Shown here piece after piece: positions 1-12,483 of a stretch of DNA of 64,000 nucleotides. The notes under the pieces were generated by a model. The model did not search any database. It was not told the origin of the DNA and worked only from the letters and a program-made list of their open reading frames with translations. Each line of letters begins with the position of its first letter. The stretch's first letter is position 1. This DNA is from Hyaloperonospora brassicae (Eukaryota > Oomycota > Peronosporomycetes > Peronosporales > Peronosporaceae): contig CANTFL010001315.1 of NCBI GenBank assembly GCA_947650285.1, forward strand, positions 605,219 through 669,218. The letters are read 5' to 3'. The position numbers were made by a program, and so were the translations under genes.

Positions 1-3000
1 GCGATCCTTCTGACCACTTGAGCCGTCTCGCGATCTTGTATCTGAACCGTAAGGTTCACTGCGTCCTATCGCAGTTGAGGGAAGGGTGAGAGTTGACGTT
101 CCACCTGGCCAAACATTCCAAGGGAAAAGTTCGCAGAGACGTGGGTGACTCTCTATTCACCGGGAGGCCAAAGGTTCTGCCCGGCAGAAGTCGACGCGTA
201 AAATCCAATTATGTTTACTGTCAACCAACCAAATTTAAACCCTATCATTATGCCTATCTTTTCGATAGGTCAACTGTTGTGCACCGCCTGTCTATGCCAT
301 ATCTTACCTCATGTGGTCCACAGCATATACTCCGTAGTGGATCGCTCCACAGCGGATCGCTCCGTAGTGGATCGCTCCACAGCGGATCGCTCCACAGTGG
401 ATCGCGGTACAGTGGATCGCGGTGCAGTGGATCGCGGTTCATAATCTACACCCATTATGTGATCCACACCACCCAGCGGTATCCAGGATAGAAGGTGGAT
501 CAACCTGCGCGACTTGGACAGTCTTTTCTCTTCAATCAGTCGTTTGGTCACCTTACTCGTCCCAACAGGCCCATCTCCGTACGCGCTCCACCAATCAAAC
601 TGGCGTCGCACTTTAGGTGGATCGCGCGATCCACACTTTCGTCATTCTTCCTTCGCGCTTATCCACACAAAAATTTGGCCAACCATACTCCGTCATTGAC
701 CACATCAACGATTATTGAATGACCATGGCCAAGCATATAGTGCTAACTTGGGTTCGCCGATCATTCATGTTATGATGAACACCGCGATAGGGTTGAACCT
801 GATCAATGGGCTGCTATCGACGCGAAACTGATCGACATCATCGCAATGGGGTAAGGACCTGGTACACATCGATTGGTCCTTCGGTCAAAGTTACTGTACG
901 ATTAAAAAAACTGTGATCTGCAGTTAGCACGTGATCCGCATCACCCTAATTCTCAGCTAGGATACTCTCTATCGTAGGCAGTAATCTCCTGATAAGATCG
1001 TTGCAGATTCCTACCGTACCACATTGGCCCACCTTCGATGTTTTGTGAATAGCCAAGTAAACGATATGTACTTCTGACCAATGGTTCCTTTTTCATCTTC
1101 ATATCGCTCATCATCGAAATAAAACGAAGTGGGCTTACTGTATGACTATCGCTAGCCAAATTCTTGATCAACTTCTCCTCATCCTCCCTACCCTAATAAT
1201 CGTCGTACAGGCTAGTGTACCCCTGCATCCCGTATATTATTATGTGATACGACATTTATATGTTCGTATCACATGTTCGTGTCGGCCCCCCTTGCAAGGA
1301 AGACGTTTTTATCGGCACATCGAAACCGCTTACGATCACGACGCTTATCCGATACGATAAGGGGTCAGGTACCCCACCGCATTCTGATGCTTACAAGAAT
1401 ATACACAACCCAATGCACTTCTTACGCATTGTACTCACATTATATAAGCGTGACCGTCAAGGTGCTACAAACTGGCCGACGCCAGACCGCCGATCGTGAA
1501 TTTTGAGTGATCCATTGTCTCGGATCTAGATTCATCTGTTGGAAGCGCAAGTTGCGCTTGAATCGACTCCAGAGACTAATTCTACGTTAGAACATTATGG
1601 AATGTTCTATAGGCTTCTATGTGTTGTAGTAGGCACCACAAATATAAAGGTTGGGTAGTTCCTACTTTTATTTTGACAAGCCACTGACGAGGCCCTTGGC
1701 GGGGGACCGAAACGCGTCTGGCGCGCGTTTATGATCATTTATTTTACCTTATGTTTACTTCTAACACCATCGGTCGCAAGATCTGCAGATCGCTCATCTT
1801 GCTCCGAGCAGTAAAGTAAGTGTTCTCTTGATGCTGCGATTGAGATGATCCAAAGACCATGTCCCGCCCTCGTAATGATTGCTTTGAGAATCAACAAGAC
1901 GTTGTGGACCACAATATATTATTTTAAGCACCCTTGAGTGAGCAGGAAGCCCGCGAGATCGACTGGAACTAAATTTGCAGCCTTGGCACAAGTCGGCCTC
2001 TCCGTGTGTCCTGTTCGCTATCGATGCACAACGCTTACTCGTGAATGCGAAGAGACGATCTTTCAAGCCGACGAATTTTGAAGGAGTCAAAAAGTGTGAC
2101 GTTCTTCATTACCGAAAGAGAAAACTGCTTGCCATGCGAATCGAACAAAACTTTAAAGTCAGTGATCGCCGTTACGAAAGGAATTGACCATAGCAATAGA
2201 ATTAGCGAGAGCCGAAGACGGGTACAAAGATCGTTGAGCTAGAATTGACAGATAAACAAGAACGATCTTGTCATTCATGGACCGGCGAAATTTGCGTTGT
2301 ACTAGACATATACTCGATGCGCTACAGACGAAGCACGATCAGCTGCTGAAGGATTTTGACCTTCTAGCCCCGATCACTATCATTTGGCAATCATGTTGCA
2401 CGATATAAAAACGGAGCGCGATCTAGCTGTTTTTGTATCGTGACTTCCTTTGTACTCGTTTGTCCAATTTAGTACCGACACCCTCCGGCTCCTTCGCCTC
2501 CGACTATATCAGCGAGCGCACCTATGAATACTCCGATTGCGCCTGAAAAGGCAACATCCAGTACACCTTTGATCACTCAGATTTGCCTGCAGTGACACCA
2601 CCCATTATCCTCGCAGGATAATAACGTCTTCAGGCCTAGCGCTTTCAGTAAACTTGATCGTACTAAACGTATAACTCCAACAAGAACTTGATCAACCAAC
2701 CTAGTCGCGCAGGGATCAAGTCGCCGGTATCCGTTGCATAAAACCGAATCTGTCGCGCTGTATCCCAATCAACGATGTTCACGCGATCGGCCACATCTGC
2801 TCTACGATGACGATGAGGGTGGCCTAGCGGATTGCACCTCGAACCATTCTGTCTATTCTTTTTTGGGTTCTTTGTCGTCCTCTCGGTCAACTTCCGACGT
2901 CAGACAGAGATTTACTTGAGAAAGTCCCGGAAAAGCCCGACTTCATCTTTCGAAATCGATCGACGCTCTTACGCCGATCGCACCGCCGCGCCGGGTACTG

Positions 3001-4420
3001 TCAAGAGATGACGACGAGGGCTTTGTTTGGGGAGCCTATAATAGATTACAACGGTATGCTTAGCACGGTAAGTGATATCTTTAGTCTGCAACAGAAATGG
3101 AAATGTTATAGAGGCGTACGCAGCTCTTCCCATCACCGGGTTTTACTCGCGGTACACGGATCCCCAAAACCGCAACCGCGTTTCTCGATCGTCTTTCGCG
3201 ATGCTTCCTCAATCGGCTCGCCAGTTCAGTCCAACCAACATGTTGAACAGGATTTATATCTCTCCTTCGCCATTTTCTTCAAAAGGTTTTCTTTTCCTGC
3301 CCAGCAAAGTAAACTTTGCTCGCCTCCGATTCCTATTTTGGTCTCTCTGCTGATCACGAGGCCAAGACCGATGTGCTATACGATCATAAACGATGGGAGA
3401 TATACGATTGGCGAGTCGACACAATGTCTGTCATTTGCAAAGAGTTCTTCGAGACTCTGGTTGAATGGTCCAATAAGTTCGAGACTTGTTCCTGCCATTG
3501 AGACGATTGTATGGAAGTCGTCTCACTTTCTGCCGATCTCCCGTAAGAAGCGACAACTTGATCAGGCTCTAGCGACCTTCCCACGAGTCAAAGGCATAAG
3601 AGATAGCGATCCGGTTTCAAGCGTAAAAAAGTCGTACTCATCATTCTTCAGCGCATGGTGTCGACGGTCAAAGTGATCGATAACTATTGACAAATCCGAC
3701 ATTTTCACAACTTTTCATGCCCAAACGAGTATTGAGTGTGGCTGCGGGTCCGTCTACGATGCGAGCCGATGTACTCGCTTTGATCACCACCTTGTGATGT
3801 GCCTTGTTGCAAGAGTGCTCGAGGACTAGTTTCGTATCTCGATTTCGGATCATCCCGGATTATCTCTACGTTGCATATCTAATCAGTTGCGCTTCTGGTA
3901 ACGCGATCGGCTGACACAACGGGGCAAAGCGCAATAGCGCGATCGAATGGCAAGTTACGGAGTGGACATCGTAGCGGCCGCATCTAAGTATGCTGCCGAT
4001 TTGACTGTGACTGAAGCAGAATGTCGTGGACTCGAGTCGCTCAGTTTCGATCTTCTTGCTGATCGAAGTACAGGATGTGGGATTGTTTACGGCAATTCGA
4101 GACTAGCGATCAGGAAGATGCGTGTCGATATCGACCGTAAGGTCTCGAAGTGCACTTCATGTGCCATAAAGCCATATGAAAACTCCGATGATGGCCGGTC
4201 CGTTATATCGTGCATAAATATTTGAGACTAATGACTGAGGATACAAAGATCCACCAGGGGTGAACGAGGAAGATTGGAACTTTGGTACTTTGTTGCAAGA
4301 GGTTTGTCGCGATTTGGCCAGCCGGAATCGAATGAAAGGTATGCGGATACACGAGGAAGAGTAGTTTGACTGACAGCGATCGGGTTGTTCGGCACTCTTC
4401 AGAAAGCTGCTAGTTCTCAA
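1..4420. other. gene-poor decayed region
   Basis: No gene can be supported here. The longest open frame is 222 codons (3008-3676, +), and its composition and the broken frames beside it (3072-3353, 3316-3501) suggest a degraded element rather than a live gene. The segment is more AT-rich than the genes to its right. I see no intact transposase or reverse transcriptase motif. A short tandem repeat lies at 327-443 and is listed separately. Confidence 0.5.
327..443. repeat. short tandem repeat built on GTGGATCGC
   Basis: About eight copies of a degenerate 14-15 bp unit (GTGGATCGCTCCACA, GCGGATCGCTCCGTA and similar) run head to tail. The unit is itself nearly palindromic (GTGGA..TCCAC), so the array could fold on either strand. 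It keeps several frames open on both strands, which explains the short repetitive ORFs predicted here. Confidence 0.75.
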
Positions 4421-4466
4421 CTTGCATCATATTGACGTGCATGCATTAGTGTGTAAGCGTGCTCGT

Positions 4467-6533
4467 TCACATGACACAACAGCCTTTCTCGCCGTCTTGA
4501 AGACTAGCGCTATCAAGGTCGTCGTCGCTCTTTGCCTTGTTGTCGGTCTCCGAACGCGCATCGCCTTCGTTGTCATCGTTGGTCTCCCGGGCATCTGCGC
4601 GTTGCTTCGTAATTACCTTTCGCAACCGTTCCACGTCGTGCATCGTGAGTACTGTGCTGTTGCGAAGCACGAGGTAGTCGTCGAAGCCAAACGTTTTGCA
4701 GCACAATTCCAGCTTACGTTGCTCGCCATCGTGCCCATCCATTCCCAATAGTTCACCCATTGTGCTCTGCATGAAGTGCGGCTGGTTACCAACCACTTCA
4801 ATTTGCGCATTCAGAGCTCGGATTAGCCAAACCAATTCCGTCACCTCGGGCACGCTCGGATCGCCGTGGCGAAACGTCACAGCAGACGGGTAAAGCATAT
4901 CGCCCTTTACGTTCGCAATCGGTAGTGAATACTTCTTGATCATGTCCAAGTCGTCAAACGGCACGGAAGTCTGTGGACCAAACATGATCGTCATCTCCTT
5001 AGCACCCCATACAATCTTTTGGTCACCAGCACCGCTAGAAGCGTTTCCAGGCGTAGTGCAGCTGACCTTGTGGTCCTTCCAGTGGTCACGCTGGCACGCT
5101 GCATCGCAGTAAAAAGTGCATTTGCAGCGCGTGCAGCGCTTAAGCTCCTTGCCAGGAGCAGCGCGTTTGTCACACTTTGCACATCGACGCAGCTTCGGAT
5201 TTTCCATCAAAGCTAGTCGCTCGCCAGGAGATAGCACGCGACGCTCCAAATCTGCGCGCGTGTAAAATAACGCCATACCACGAATGTGGTCACCACATTC
5301 ACCGCTTGGTCCACTGTCTGTGCGTGTGCTAATGACTGACGAGAAGACAGTGCCTCTACCAACGTGATTGCGGGCATCCAGACGCAGTTCCTCATCACCG
5401 ACAGCATCAATCTGAATAGCCTGACGCTCGGCAAATCGGTTCCACGGCTCCAGTTTCGCGTATTGCTCGCAGGCTGAGTAGAAAGCCGTCAGTGCTTCAG
5501 GAGTCACACCAGAACCTGATATCAGTCCGGGCCGCTCACTCACTTCTGCCACGGATGCGAGGTCGTTTCGAATCAAGTGCTGCGATAACTCCCTGCCGGC
5601 GAAAACGTACACAACACATTAGAAAAGCACAACCTCTGTACGCACACGTGCACCAAACTCAACAACGCACTGGATGTAGGCGTCAATGCCGTCCGACTCA
5701 GACAGGTATGAGCACTCGATTCCCAACGCCGAGTAACTCTTCCGTAGCTGCCCAACAAAGTGCTTGTCTGGAAACACAAGCTTGTCCGGACGGTGCTGCG
5801 GTGTCCCTGTTGGCGGGTCTACCATCGCATGCAGTGTCAGGTCCAACACCGTCTGTGGCGATGGGTACACTTCCGGCGGGTCGCAAATCTTTTTGGACAC
5901 AACTTGACCCAGCGGATACAAGTTGTTCACTAGCACACAGTATGGTCGACACGGCACAGCATCGCGTCCTTCCTCAGCTCCGGCACTAGAGGCCGACCAG
6001 ACTCGAAGCTGACGCACGACAACCTGCCACACTTCAAGCTGTTTCTTCTCCAGCTTCCGATAACGTTCCACTTGCTTGGAGGTTATCAGCATCTCGGTGC
6101 TAATGACAATGTCGGCTGCAAAAGCACATACACACATGACAAATAGATAGATTGGCGTGAACCCGTGCAATTGATCGATGACCGACCACCGACGAGACAC
6201 TCGAGCACGAACCATCGCCTTCGACGTCAAATTGCGTTGGCACGCGTGGGACGTCTTCAGTATCCGAGTCCGAGTCGTCCTGTACGTACAATGGCAACAG
6301 CGTATCAATCAACAAAGTACAGCATCACAAGACGTAGTACGGTGCGACTGTTCCAACAGAGGCAAATGTCGATCGAAAAAAGCGCCTTCAAAAAAGCAAA
6401 AGATAAGAGTCGAGATGGGTCTCGACAAGCCGTGCTTGATACAGAGGCACTGGCGTGTCCGAGTCAATGTAGTCACCTGAAACGCATTCCACTTTGCGTA
6501 CTTCTTGGTCAAGAATTCGTCGCTCGACGTCAT
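4467..6533 (-). CDS. MYND-type zinc finger protein, four exons, 564 aa
   Basis: Exons on the minus strand: 6533-6477, 6279-6213, 6115-5671 and 5592-4467. They sum to 1695 nt, exactly 565 codons. The start is the ATG at 6533 (MTSSDEF..); it reads into exon 2 (DDSDSDTED..) across a gtgact..gtacag intron. A MYND finger is clear in exon 4: CAKC, then CTRCKCTFYCDAACQ, then H..HK..C. The region before it (PYCVLVNN.., VLDLTLHAMVDPP) resembles the DUF6930-type module found in some MYND proteins; I place it from memory only. The C-terminus is acidic (DDNEGDARSETD) and ends CCVM, a possible prenylation-like CaaX box. MYND fingers bind proline-rich partners. The cellular role is unknown. Confidence 0.85.
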
Positions 6534-6756
6534 GGCGCACGTGCTGCGGCTTTCGACCTATGGCTTCAATCGGCAAATGACGGATCAAGTGGGTTCGCGA
6601 AAAATTCACTTAAGAACATCAACTTTCAAGTTTCACACTCCCCTCGACGACAAACAATAGTTTCTCAATGGCGTCGGTCGGTCGGTCGCACGAGCGTTCG
6701 ACTCAGAACGGAGACGCGGCCAACCGACGCATCTGATTCGTCGATACTCGTCGTCG

Positions 6757-7721
6757 ATGATCCACATGCCGCCCGACCTTGACGCGCTCCAGACGCAGCG
6801 CCACGCGCTGCTGGCAGCGCACACAGCCGCGAGCGACCGCACCGCGCAGCAGGAAATCGAGCAGCAGCTGCACCGTCTCTCGGAAGAGCTGGAGCTGGTG
6901 GCTGCGGCGCCGTCTCGAGAGACCGCGACGCTGTCGGCCGACTTTTACGCGAGCTATTTAGTGCTCGTGTTGCTCTCGGGCGACCTGAACGACGCGCGGT
7001 TTCTGTGGCGACGCATTACGACCGAGACAAAAGACGCGTCGGTAGAGCTCCGGAACGTCTGGGCCATTGGCAAGGCGCTGTGGCAGCGGTGAGACGTTAG
7101 GTGTGGTGGGTCCGAGAGGGGTACCAAGCGCGCTCGAGCCTGAGGGTGTGGTTGTTGTTTTGTTTTTTGGTTTAGAAACTTGGCGGCAGCGTTTGCTGCA
7201 ATGGATTACGACTGGTCGCCGTTGTTGCAAGGACTTGTGCAAGCGCTCAAGCGTCAGTTGCTTGTTTTTGCGAGCACGAAGGGCGATGGATACGTGACGA
7301 TACCTGACTCCAGATGATTGACTTTCTTGTTTTTTTGTGGCAATGCAGTGTCTACGCGTGAGGCCATGGCAGAGCTGCTGTGCCGCGCGTACTCGACCAT
7401 TCCTGTGACCGACGTGGCGCTGGCGATGGGATTTGCTCGACACGAGGAGGCTGTGCAGTGTGCGCGTTCTTTCTTGTTTTTTGGTGCTGCTTGAATGGCT
7501 GACTGTCGATCTGACGGGTCCATCTTGTCATGCATCGTTGTCGTGGTACAGATTGTTTGTCGCTCGGTTGGGCCGTGTCGGAGGCAGGTCAATGGGTGTT
7601 GCCGAAACCGCTAGCAAACGTGCGACGTCGCCATTCGTCTGGGGTGGATATGGCTCAACTGGACACGTTGTCAAAGACAGTGTTGCATCTGGAACAAAAC
7701 ACAGTGGCCATTTTGCAGTGA
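6757..7721 (+). CDS. CSN8: COP9 signalosome subunit 8, four exons, 229 aa
   Basis: Exons 6757-7088, 7176-7252, 7349-7459 and 7552-7721 sum to 690 nt (230 codons). CSN8 is the smallest PCI-domain subunit of the COP9 signalosome, which removes NEDD8 from cullin-RING ubiquitin ligases. Diagnostic stretches are YLVLVLLSGDLNDARFLWRR, then VWAIGKALWQR, then the AELLCRAYSTIPVTDVA helix and a winged-helix-like tail (LGWAVSEAGQWVLP). Family members are about 200-210 aa, so the length fits. A second ATG at 6766 (MPPDLD) is an equally good start. The gene is divergent from the MYND gene; about 220 bp separate the two starts, which suggests a shared promoter region. Confidence 0.88.
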
Positions 7722-8489
7722 GCGAGACAGGGCAAGAGCAATGGCACCAGATACGGTGACGTCCGGTACGTAAGGGGCCAAGTCGATATAATGCTCGTCA
7801 GCCAACAGCTCTTTGCTGAGACATTGAGTACTTCAGGTGCACCGATATGCGCCTGAAGTACCGAATGACTCAGCAATGGAAATGATCAAGTCAGTTTATT
7901 GCAAGAGTGCACAGTGTTATGGAGCAGCAGGAGGTGCTAGTGATCGTGGCGCAATCAGCAACGAGAGCAGTAGCAGCAGAAGCACGATAGCGACAGCCAA
8001 AGGGAAATAAATGCAGAGACAACGACGGCACAGATCGTTCAGTTTGCATCTGCGGTGATGGTAATGATGATGTTGAGGAGAAGCACATGTAGCAGGGTGA
8101 AGTTGCGCCGTCCTAGGCATTGCCGCATGGCACGCTGCACACTGGACCAGGAACACAACACTGTAGGACCATCAGGATCGTGTAACAAATGCAGACTCGC
8201 ATGATGGCAACAATGCATCACTTGGCAGACGGTGAAGCATGCCGAAGTACGGCATAGAAGCATCTAGGATCAAATGCTGACAACAGGCCAGAAAGCAAAA
8301 CGTTGATAGTGAACGACATTTCAGCGATCACGGTAACATCATGGATAGGATGGTCCGAAAAGCTAGTCAGTAATGACAGCGCGTTAGTTTCGCTACACTT
8401 TTGAAATGCTGCTGGTGCGTATCTTTCGTCATCCAAAGTGACAGCGATCTTGTGGGAAAAAGACATACACGTCTGCACCATCTGAATCT
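7722..8489. other. intergenic, no gene seen
   Basis: This lies between the convergent 3' ends of CSN8 and HIS6. It holds the two 3' untranslated regions and CAG/CAA-rich low-complexity sequence. The short ORFs on the minus strand (7891-8263, 8218-8493) look like shadows; none carries a recognisable domain. Confidence 0.5.
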
Positions 8490-9838
8490 TCACATATGCT
8501 GCCGAGACGATGTCGTGTCGGTCGCGCGTTTCTTGTCCCAGGCAACCACATCGGCATAGTGAATATCGCCACCAAAGATGTCGAGCGCACTTCCGATCGA
8601 CAGGTCGACCTACAAACGGTCCACAAGCACGCCCGGCAACAATTCAGAATTTGAACGACAAGTGCGGTAGTTGCAACAGCTCGTGCCGACTACCTTGCCG
8701 TTGCCAATGCGGTCCACGAAATCCAGATCATTCTAAAGCAGCAACACACAAACGTCCACAATATGTATCCTGCAACTTGTTCGGATTACAAAGCATCTCT
8801 GCCTACCAAGGAGCTAGCACCACCGGCGTATGTAACAGGAAGAGTCTTCCACTGCGCGAGCAGCTCGACAAGCTCTTGCTACAAGATAAACAGATACCGA
8901 ACCACGACGTCAGCTACAAAACCTTTGTGTCGCACATCAGACATCTGTATGGTCATACCTGAATGCCGCACCGCTTGCCTTCAACGTCCACGGCATGCAC
9001 TAGAAACTCATCGCAATATGCAGCAAGACGGCGAAACAACGCCTCGCTGCAGTCATAAGAAGCAGCCAAAACGAATCGCGACATTAGCGTCAGTACCGCA
9101 CAGACTCTATCCTTGCGACCAGACGCACTCGATCGCCGTCGTCGTAAACTTCTGCCATCGATCAGTCACGACGTAAAACTTGTTGTCTTCTTCCCTCTTG
9201 CGACAGCTCAAGTCCAGCACCAAACGTTCCTTGCCCACGAGTTGCTTGAGTGTTTCTAGCCGATCAAAGTCGATCTGGCCTTCACGAAATACGTAAGACG
9301 TGACGATCACGTGACTCGCACCCTTTTCTACAAAAAACTGGCAATTCTCTGCAGTGATGCCTCCTAGCACAACAGAAAGCAGCAAACGGGACGTGGTCAG
9401 CCATTCAAAAAAGAAAGTCACGATTGACGACATCCTCAGTTCTTTTTGATATCCATTCTGACCGCCCACTTGGAGTCTTCCTGGATATGCCTGCAGAGCT
9501 TCCAACGCTGCCTTCGTGTTGGCTTCCGACGTGCCCAACATGATCACATGACCCCCCACAAGTCCATCTCGCTTGTACATTCTGTAGTATGTACACAATA
9601 GCAGTATGAAAAAGCGTTGATCCGAACAGATTGCATGCAAACAAAACGATTTTTTCCTGCCAAAAAGGAACACAAGCGGCGCCACTGGCGACTGCGTGAC
9701 GTACCGTGCAAAGTCTCCAGCACTCTGAGAAGACACGAAGTTCGTCACGGGGTCATTGCTGGCATCGTCGGTGAGCGTAGAGCCCACGATCTGCTTTACC
9801 GCACCCGCGTGGAGGTCAATGCATGGCCGGAAGCGCAT
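8490..9838 (-). CDS. HIS6: phosphoribosylformimino-5-aminoimidazole carboxamide ribotide isomerase, seven exons, 266 aa
   Basis: Exons: 9838-9705, 9581-9463, 9363-9129, 9046-8959, 8872-8807, 8732-8694 and 8609-8490; together 801 nt (267 codons). This is the fourth-step enzyme of histidine synthesis, an Amadori rearrangement of ProFAR on a (beta-alpha)8 barrel. Visible motifs are FRPCIDLHAG at the start (catalytic-Asp region), DGLVGGHVIMLG, LQVGGGI across an exon joint, GASHVIVTSYVF, ERLVLDLSCRK, YYVVTDRWQKF-like, DEFLVHAVDVEG, LPVTYAGGASSL and DLSIGSALDIFGG. These match the eukaryotic HIS6 branch. In-frame ATGs at 9874 and 9886 would add 12-16 residues. I chose 9838 because FRPCIDLH is the usual start of the fold. 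Confidence 0.9.
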
Positions 9839-10067
9839 AGTGGTGGTCACTGCTGGGGTTCGGAAGACTGACATACCAATTGGCACAAAGATGGCTACAG
9901 TATGGGTTTACAGAGGGTATAGCTACCAACGGATCGACACATGCAGTTTGGGATACGCATCAGCAGAGTGTCATGTTGGACGCGGTGTAAGTTACAGCAA
10001 TTGATACCAACCAATTTGGCTACAAACTTCAAGGGCTGTCAAGAATAGGCACATGTGTCTCCCTCTC

Positions 10068-10072
<5 letters not shown>

Positions 10073-10158
<86 letters not shown>
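10073..10158. repeat. (CT)n microsatellite
   Basis: About 86 bp of nearly pure CT dinucleotides lie upstream of HIS6. The long poly-Leu/Ser reading frame through it is a by-product of the repeat. Confidence 0.95.
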
Positions 10159-10161
<3 letters not shown>

Positions 10162-11188
10162 AATTGGTCCTTCATCTGGTGCTAGTGGTTACGAAGAAGT
10201 GTCGTTCTTCCCATCCCGAGTCGCGCGAAGGGTTTTCACGGAGTCCCGAATAGCGGACGTCAATCTCCGAATCTGCATCCACGCAGTGTCCAACTTGGGA
10301 CGCATCCAGTTGACTGCCAGGAGAGTATCAGCTGTCGGTAGGCATCCCCCATCTCACTCCGCACACGCGTCTTTCCGACGGCTACGTGGACCATCCCAAC
10401 AAGCTGTCTCCTGCTCTGGCACAGGAACACCGTCGAGCAAATCCCCTCTTCTGTCAAAGCGTAATGATGGATTTCCATGGCAGCAATGAGAGCCGGCGGC
10501 TTTGGCCGGCTGTCCGGATATCGATCGCATCGAGCCGCTTCCGCGTCTTTCCACTTCGACCAGCAAGCCACGCGATGGGGCAGGATCGATTCCTTGAAGA
10601 GGTTATGTGTGGGTGTGTGCGTGTGTTTGTGCGAAACAGAGGCAGTGGATGGACCGTCCCCTCGAACCGGTCCTCCCTCACCTTCCATTGCCAAGGCAGT
10701 GCCCATCCCGTTGTGGAGTGCAGGGTACCGGTTGCAAGCGCAAGGGATGAGGCGGCGCGCCATTCGGTGGTCACCGCGGGGGACGCAGAAGTGTGCGACA
10801 GTGGGAGCGAGTCAGCAGCAGCGCAGCAACTGCAACTGCTACTTGGAAGATGATGTGGCGATGATTCTGGTCGTCCTGGTCGTTAGAGGAAGGTCTCTTT
10901 TGCTTGCAAAGGGCAGTCGGTCGATGCAGTGACCGTGCCCGGCAAATAGAACGAACAAGCAGGAGATCAAGTACTTGATGCAGCAGCAGGTCAATGGCAC
11001 CTGCAGCGCAGACCAGGAAGGCTTGCGCCGCGTCTCATGGAAACTGCGCGTTGCTGCGCAATGTGGACAACTATCAAGTGGACGGAGGCGGCACTTTGTG
11101 AGGGCGTGAGGTGGCTGTCGAGCAGCTGCAGAGCTTTCGTCGCGACAAGAGAGAGAGAAAGAAAAAGAGAGAGAGGGGGGGGGGGGGG

Positions 11189-11234
<46 letters not shown>

Positions 11235-11929
11235 TGGCGGTCACGAGAACGTCCTTGGGTTACTAGACGTGGACTCGTTGCCGAGGAAGTAGGAAGTCGA
11301 CAAGTGGTAGACATCACGACTCTCGTGGACCGCAAGTTCGTTCCGACGTTCGTTCAGCCGTACGTTGAGACGTCTGCGGGAGACGCGTTCGACAACGATA
11401 ACTGATGACGTGCGTCCTGCCAGATTGAGCTCCACATGAATGTGTGCCAGTGACGAAACCGTGCGCGGTTGTCTATGCACAAACCTCAGCGTTGTTTGTT
11501 CGCTTGCAGCGCTCGATTGCACGTGTCTGTGGTACGGCGATTAGCGCAACAGAACAGAGGTGCATGCTTGGTTCCCGATTCGAGCGATGTCGCACACGGA
11601 ACCAGCTCTCGAATCTACACGGAACGGTCTCTCTCACTCGTGGACGCTGCACAGTCCAGGGCGATGAATGCCCCTTCACCGTCTATTCTCGTGTCGGGCG
11701 TTGCATCCAGCCACTGTTGCTCTTCAAGGAGCCCAACTAATGAGACACCAGCCCCCACCACTGCCATCCACTCCTCAAGCCACATTACAAGCTCCGACAC
11801 CACCAGCTTCCCCACAACAAGACCCAACATGCACTTGTCGCATCTGCCGCCATGCGTTCGATTCATCCGGGAGCTCGTCTTAGCGTTTACACTAGGGCAA
11901 CACCAAGACTGCGAGCCCGTCTGCCAGCA
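10159..11929. other. unresolved region, possible plus-strand spliced gene
   Basis: Several medium ORFs overlap here on both strands and I could not build one model. On the plus strand, stretches such as 10386-10590 (..ALAQEHRRANPLFCQ..), a gttatg..gaaacag intron candidate, 10960-11060 (KQEIKYLMQQQVNG..) and a tail ending near 11883 (CTCRICRHAFDSSGSSS) look partly coding. The fragment IELHMNVC near 11424 has the H-x3-C spacing of UBZ-like zinc fingers. None is a firm assignment. Confidence 0.3.
11150..11231. repeat. (GA)n tract with long G run
   Basis: A GA-rich microsatellite is interrupted by an uninterrupted G run of about 17 bases near 11176-11192. It splits the candidate exons on either side. 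Confidence 0.9.
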
Positions 11930-12317
11930 CTACTCCTCCTCCTTCGGTGGCGGAGGTCCACACGGCTGCAGCATCTTCTCCAGCATGTTGTACCGCACGC
12001 GGCCCATGGACTCGTTCTCGGCCACGGCAAAGTAGGCCAAGAGATCCGAGTGGCCCACATGGGACGCCAGCGTGTCACGGTGCTGATTCACGGTCCACTC
12101 ACTGCCATCGCAGCACATCACAAAACAGCCACAATGTATAGAGCGCGTATACACGGGTGGGTTATACCAATGTTAGTATGTCAAGACCAGCACAACGGCG
12201 TCGCCTGCGATCGAACGCGCACAATTTCGTCGTGTCCGCGTGGCCCGTGCCGACGTATTTGGCCTGCAAGTGCTCCCACTGGCGGTTGATGTTGAAGCGG
12301 TCCGCTGCCTGCGCCAT
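11930..12317 (-). CDS. SF3B5: splicing factor 3B subunit 5 (SF3b10), two exons, 88 aa
   Basis: Exon 1 is 12317-12223 and exon 2 is 12101-11930, with a 121-bp intron (gtgcgc..ggcag). The joint rebuilds a Phe codon and gives HADTTKFEWTVNQHRD, the core SF3b10 signature (human TTKWEWLVNQHRD). The rest is also diagnostic: INRQWEHLQAKYVGTGH before the joint, then HSDLLAYFAVAENES and NMLEKMLQPCGPP. SF3b10 is a small scaffold subunit of the U2 snRNP SF3b complex, which helps recognise the branch point. Length matches the family (about 86 aa). No complete ORF exists without splicing, so ORF-only annotation would miss this gene. Confidence 0.93.
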
Positions 12318-12483
12318 AGAAAGCCACAGGGGAGAGGCGCGTGTTACGACGGCGTAGACATTCCAAGAAGGCAGCAGCAGCAGCAGGTCGACGTACCATT
12401 GTGCCCGACCCCGTGCTTTGGTAATTGTTCGGATCGAATATTGACAATGAAATATCCCGTTAGAACGAGTGGTGGCATCGATG

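Noticed and set aside
7254..7592. Minus-strand ORF of 112 codons over CSN8
   Set aside because: It lies across CSN8 exons and introns; the CSN8 exons close in phase and match the family.
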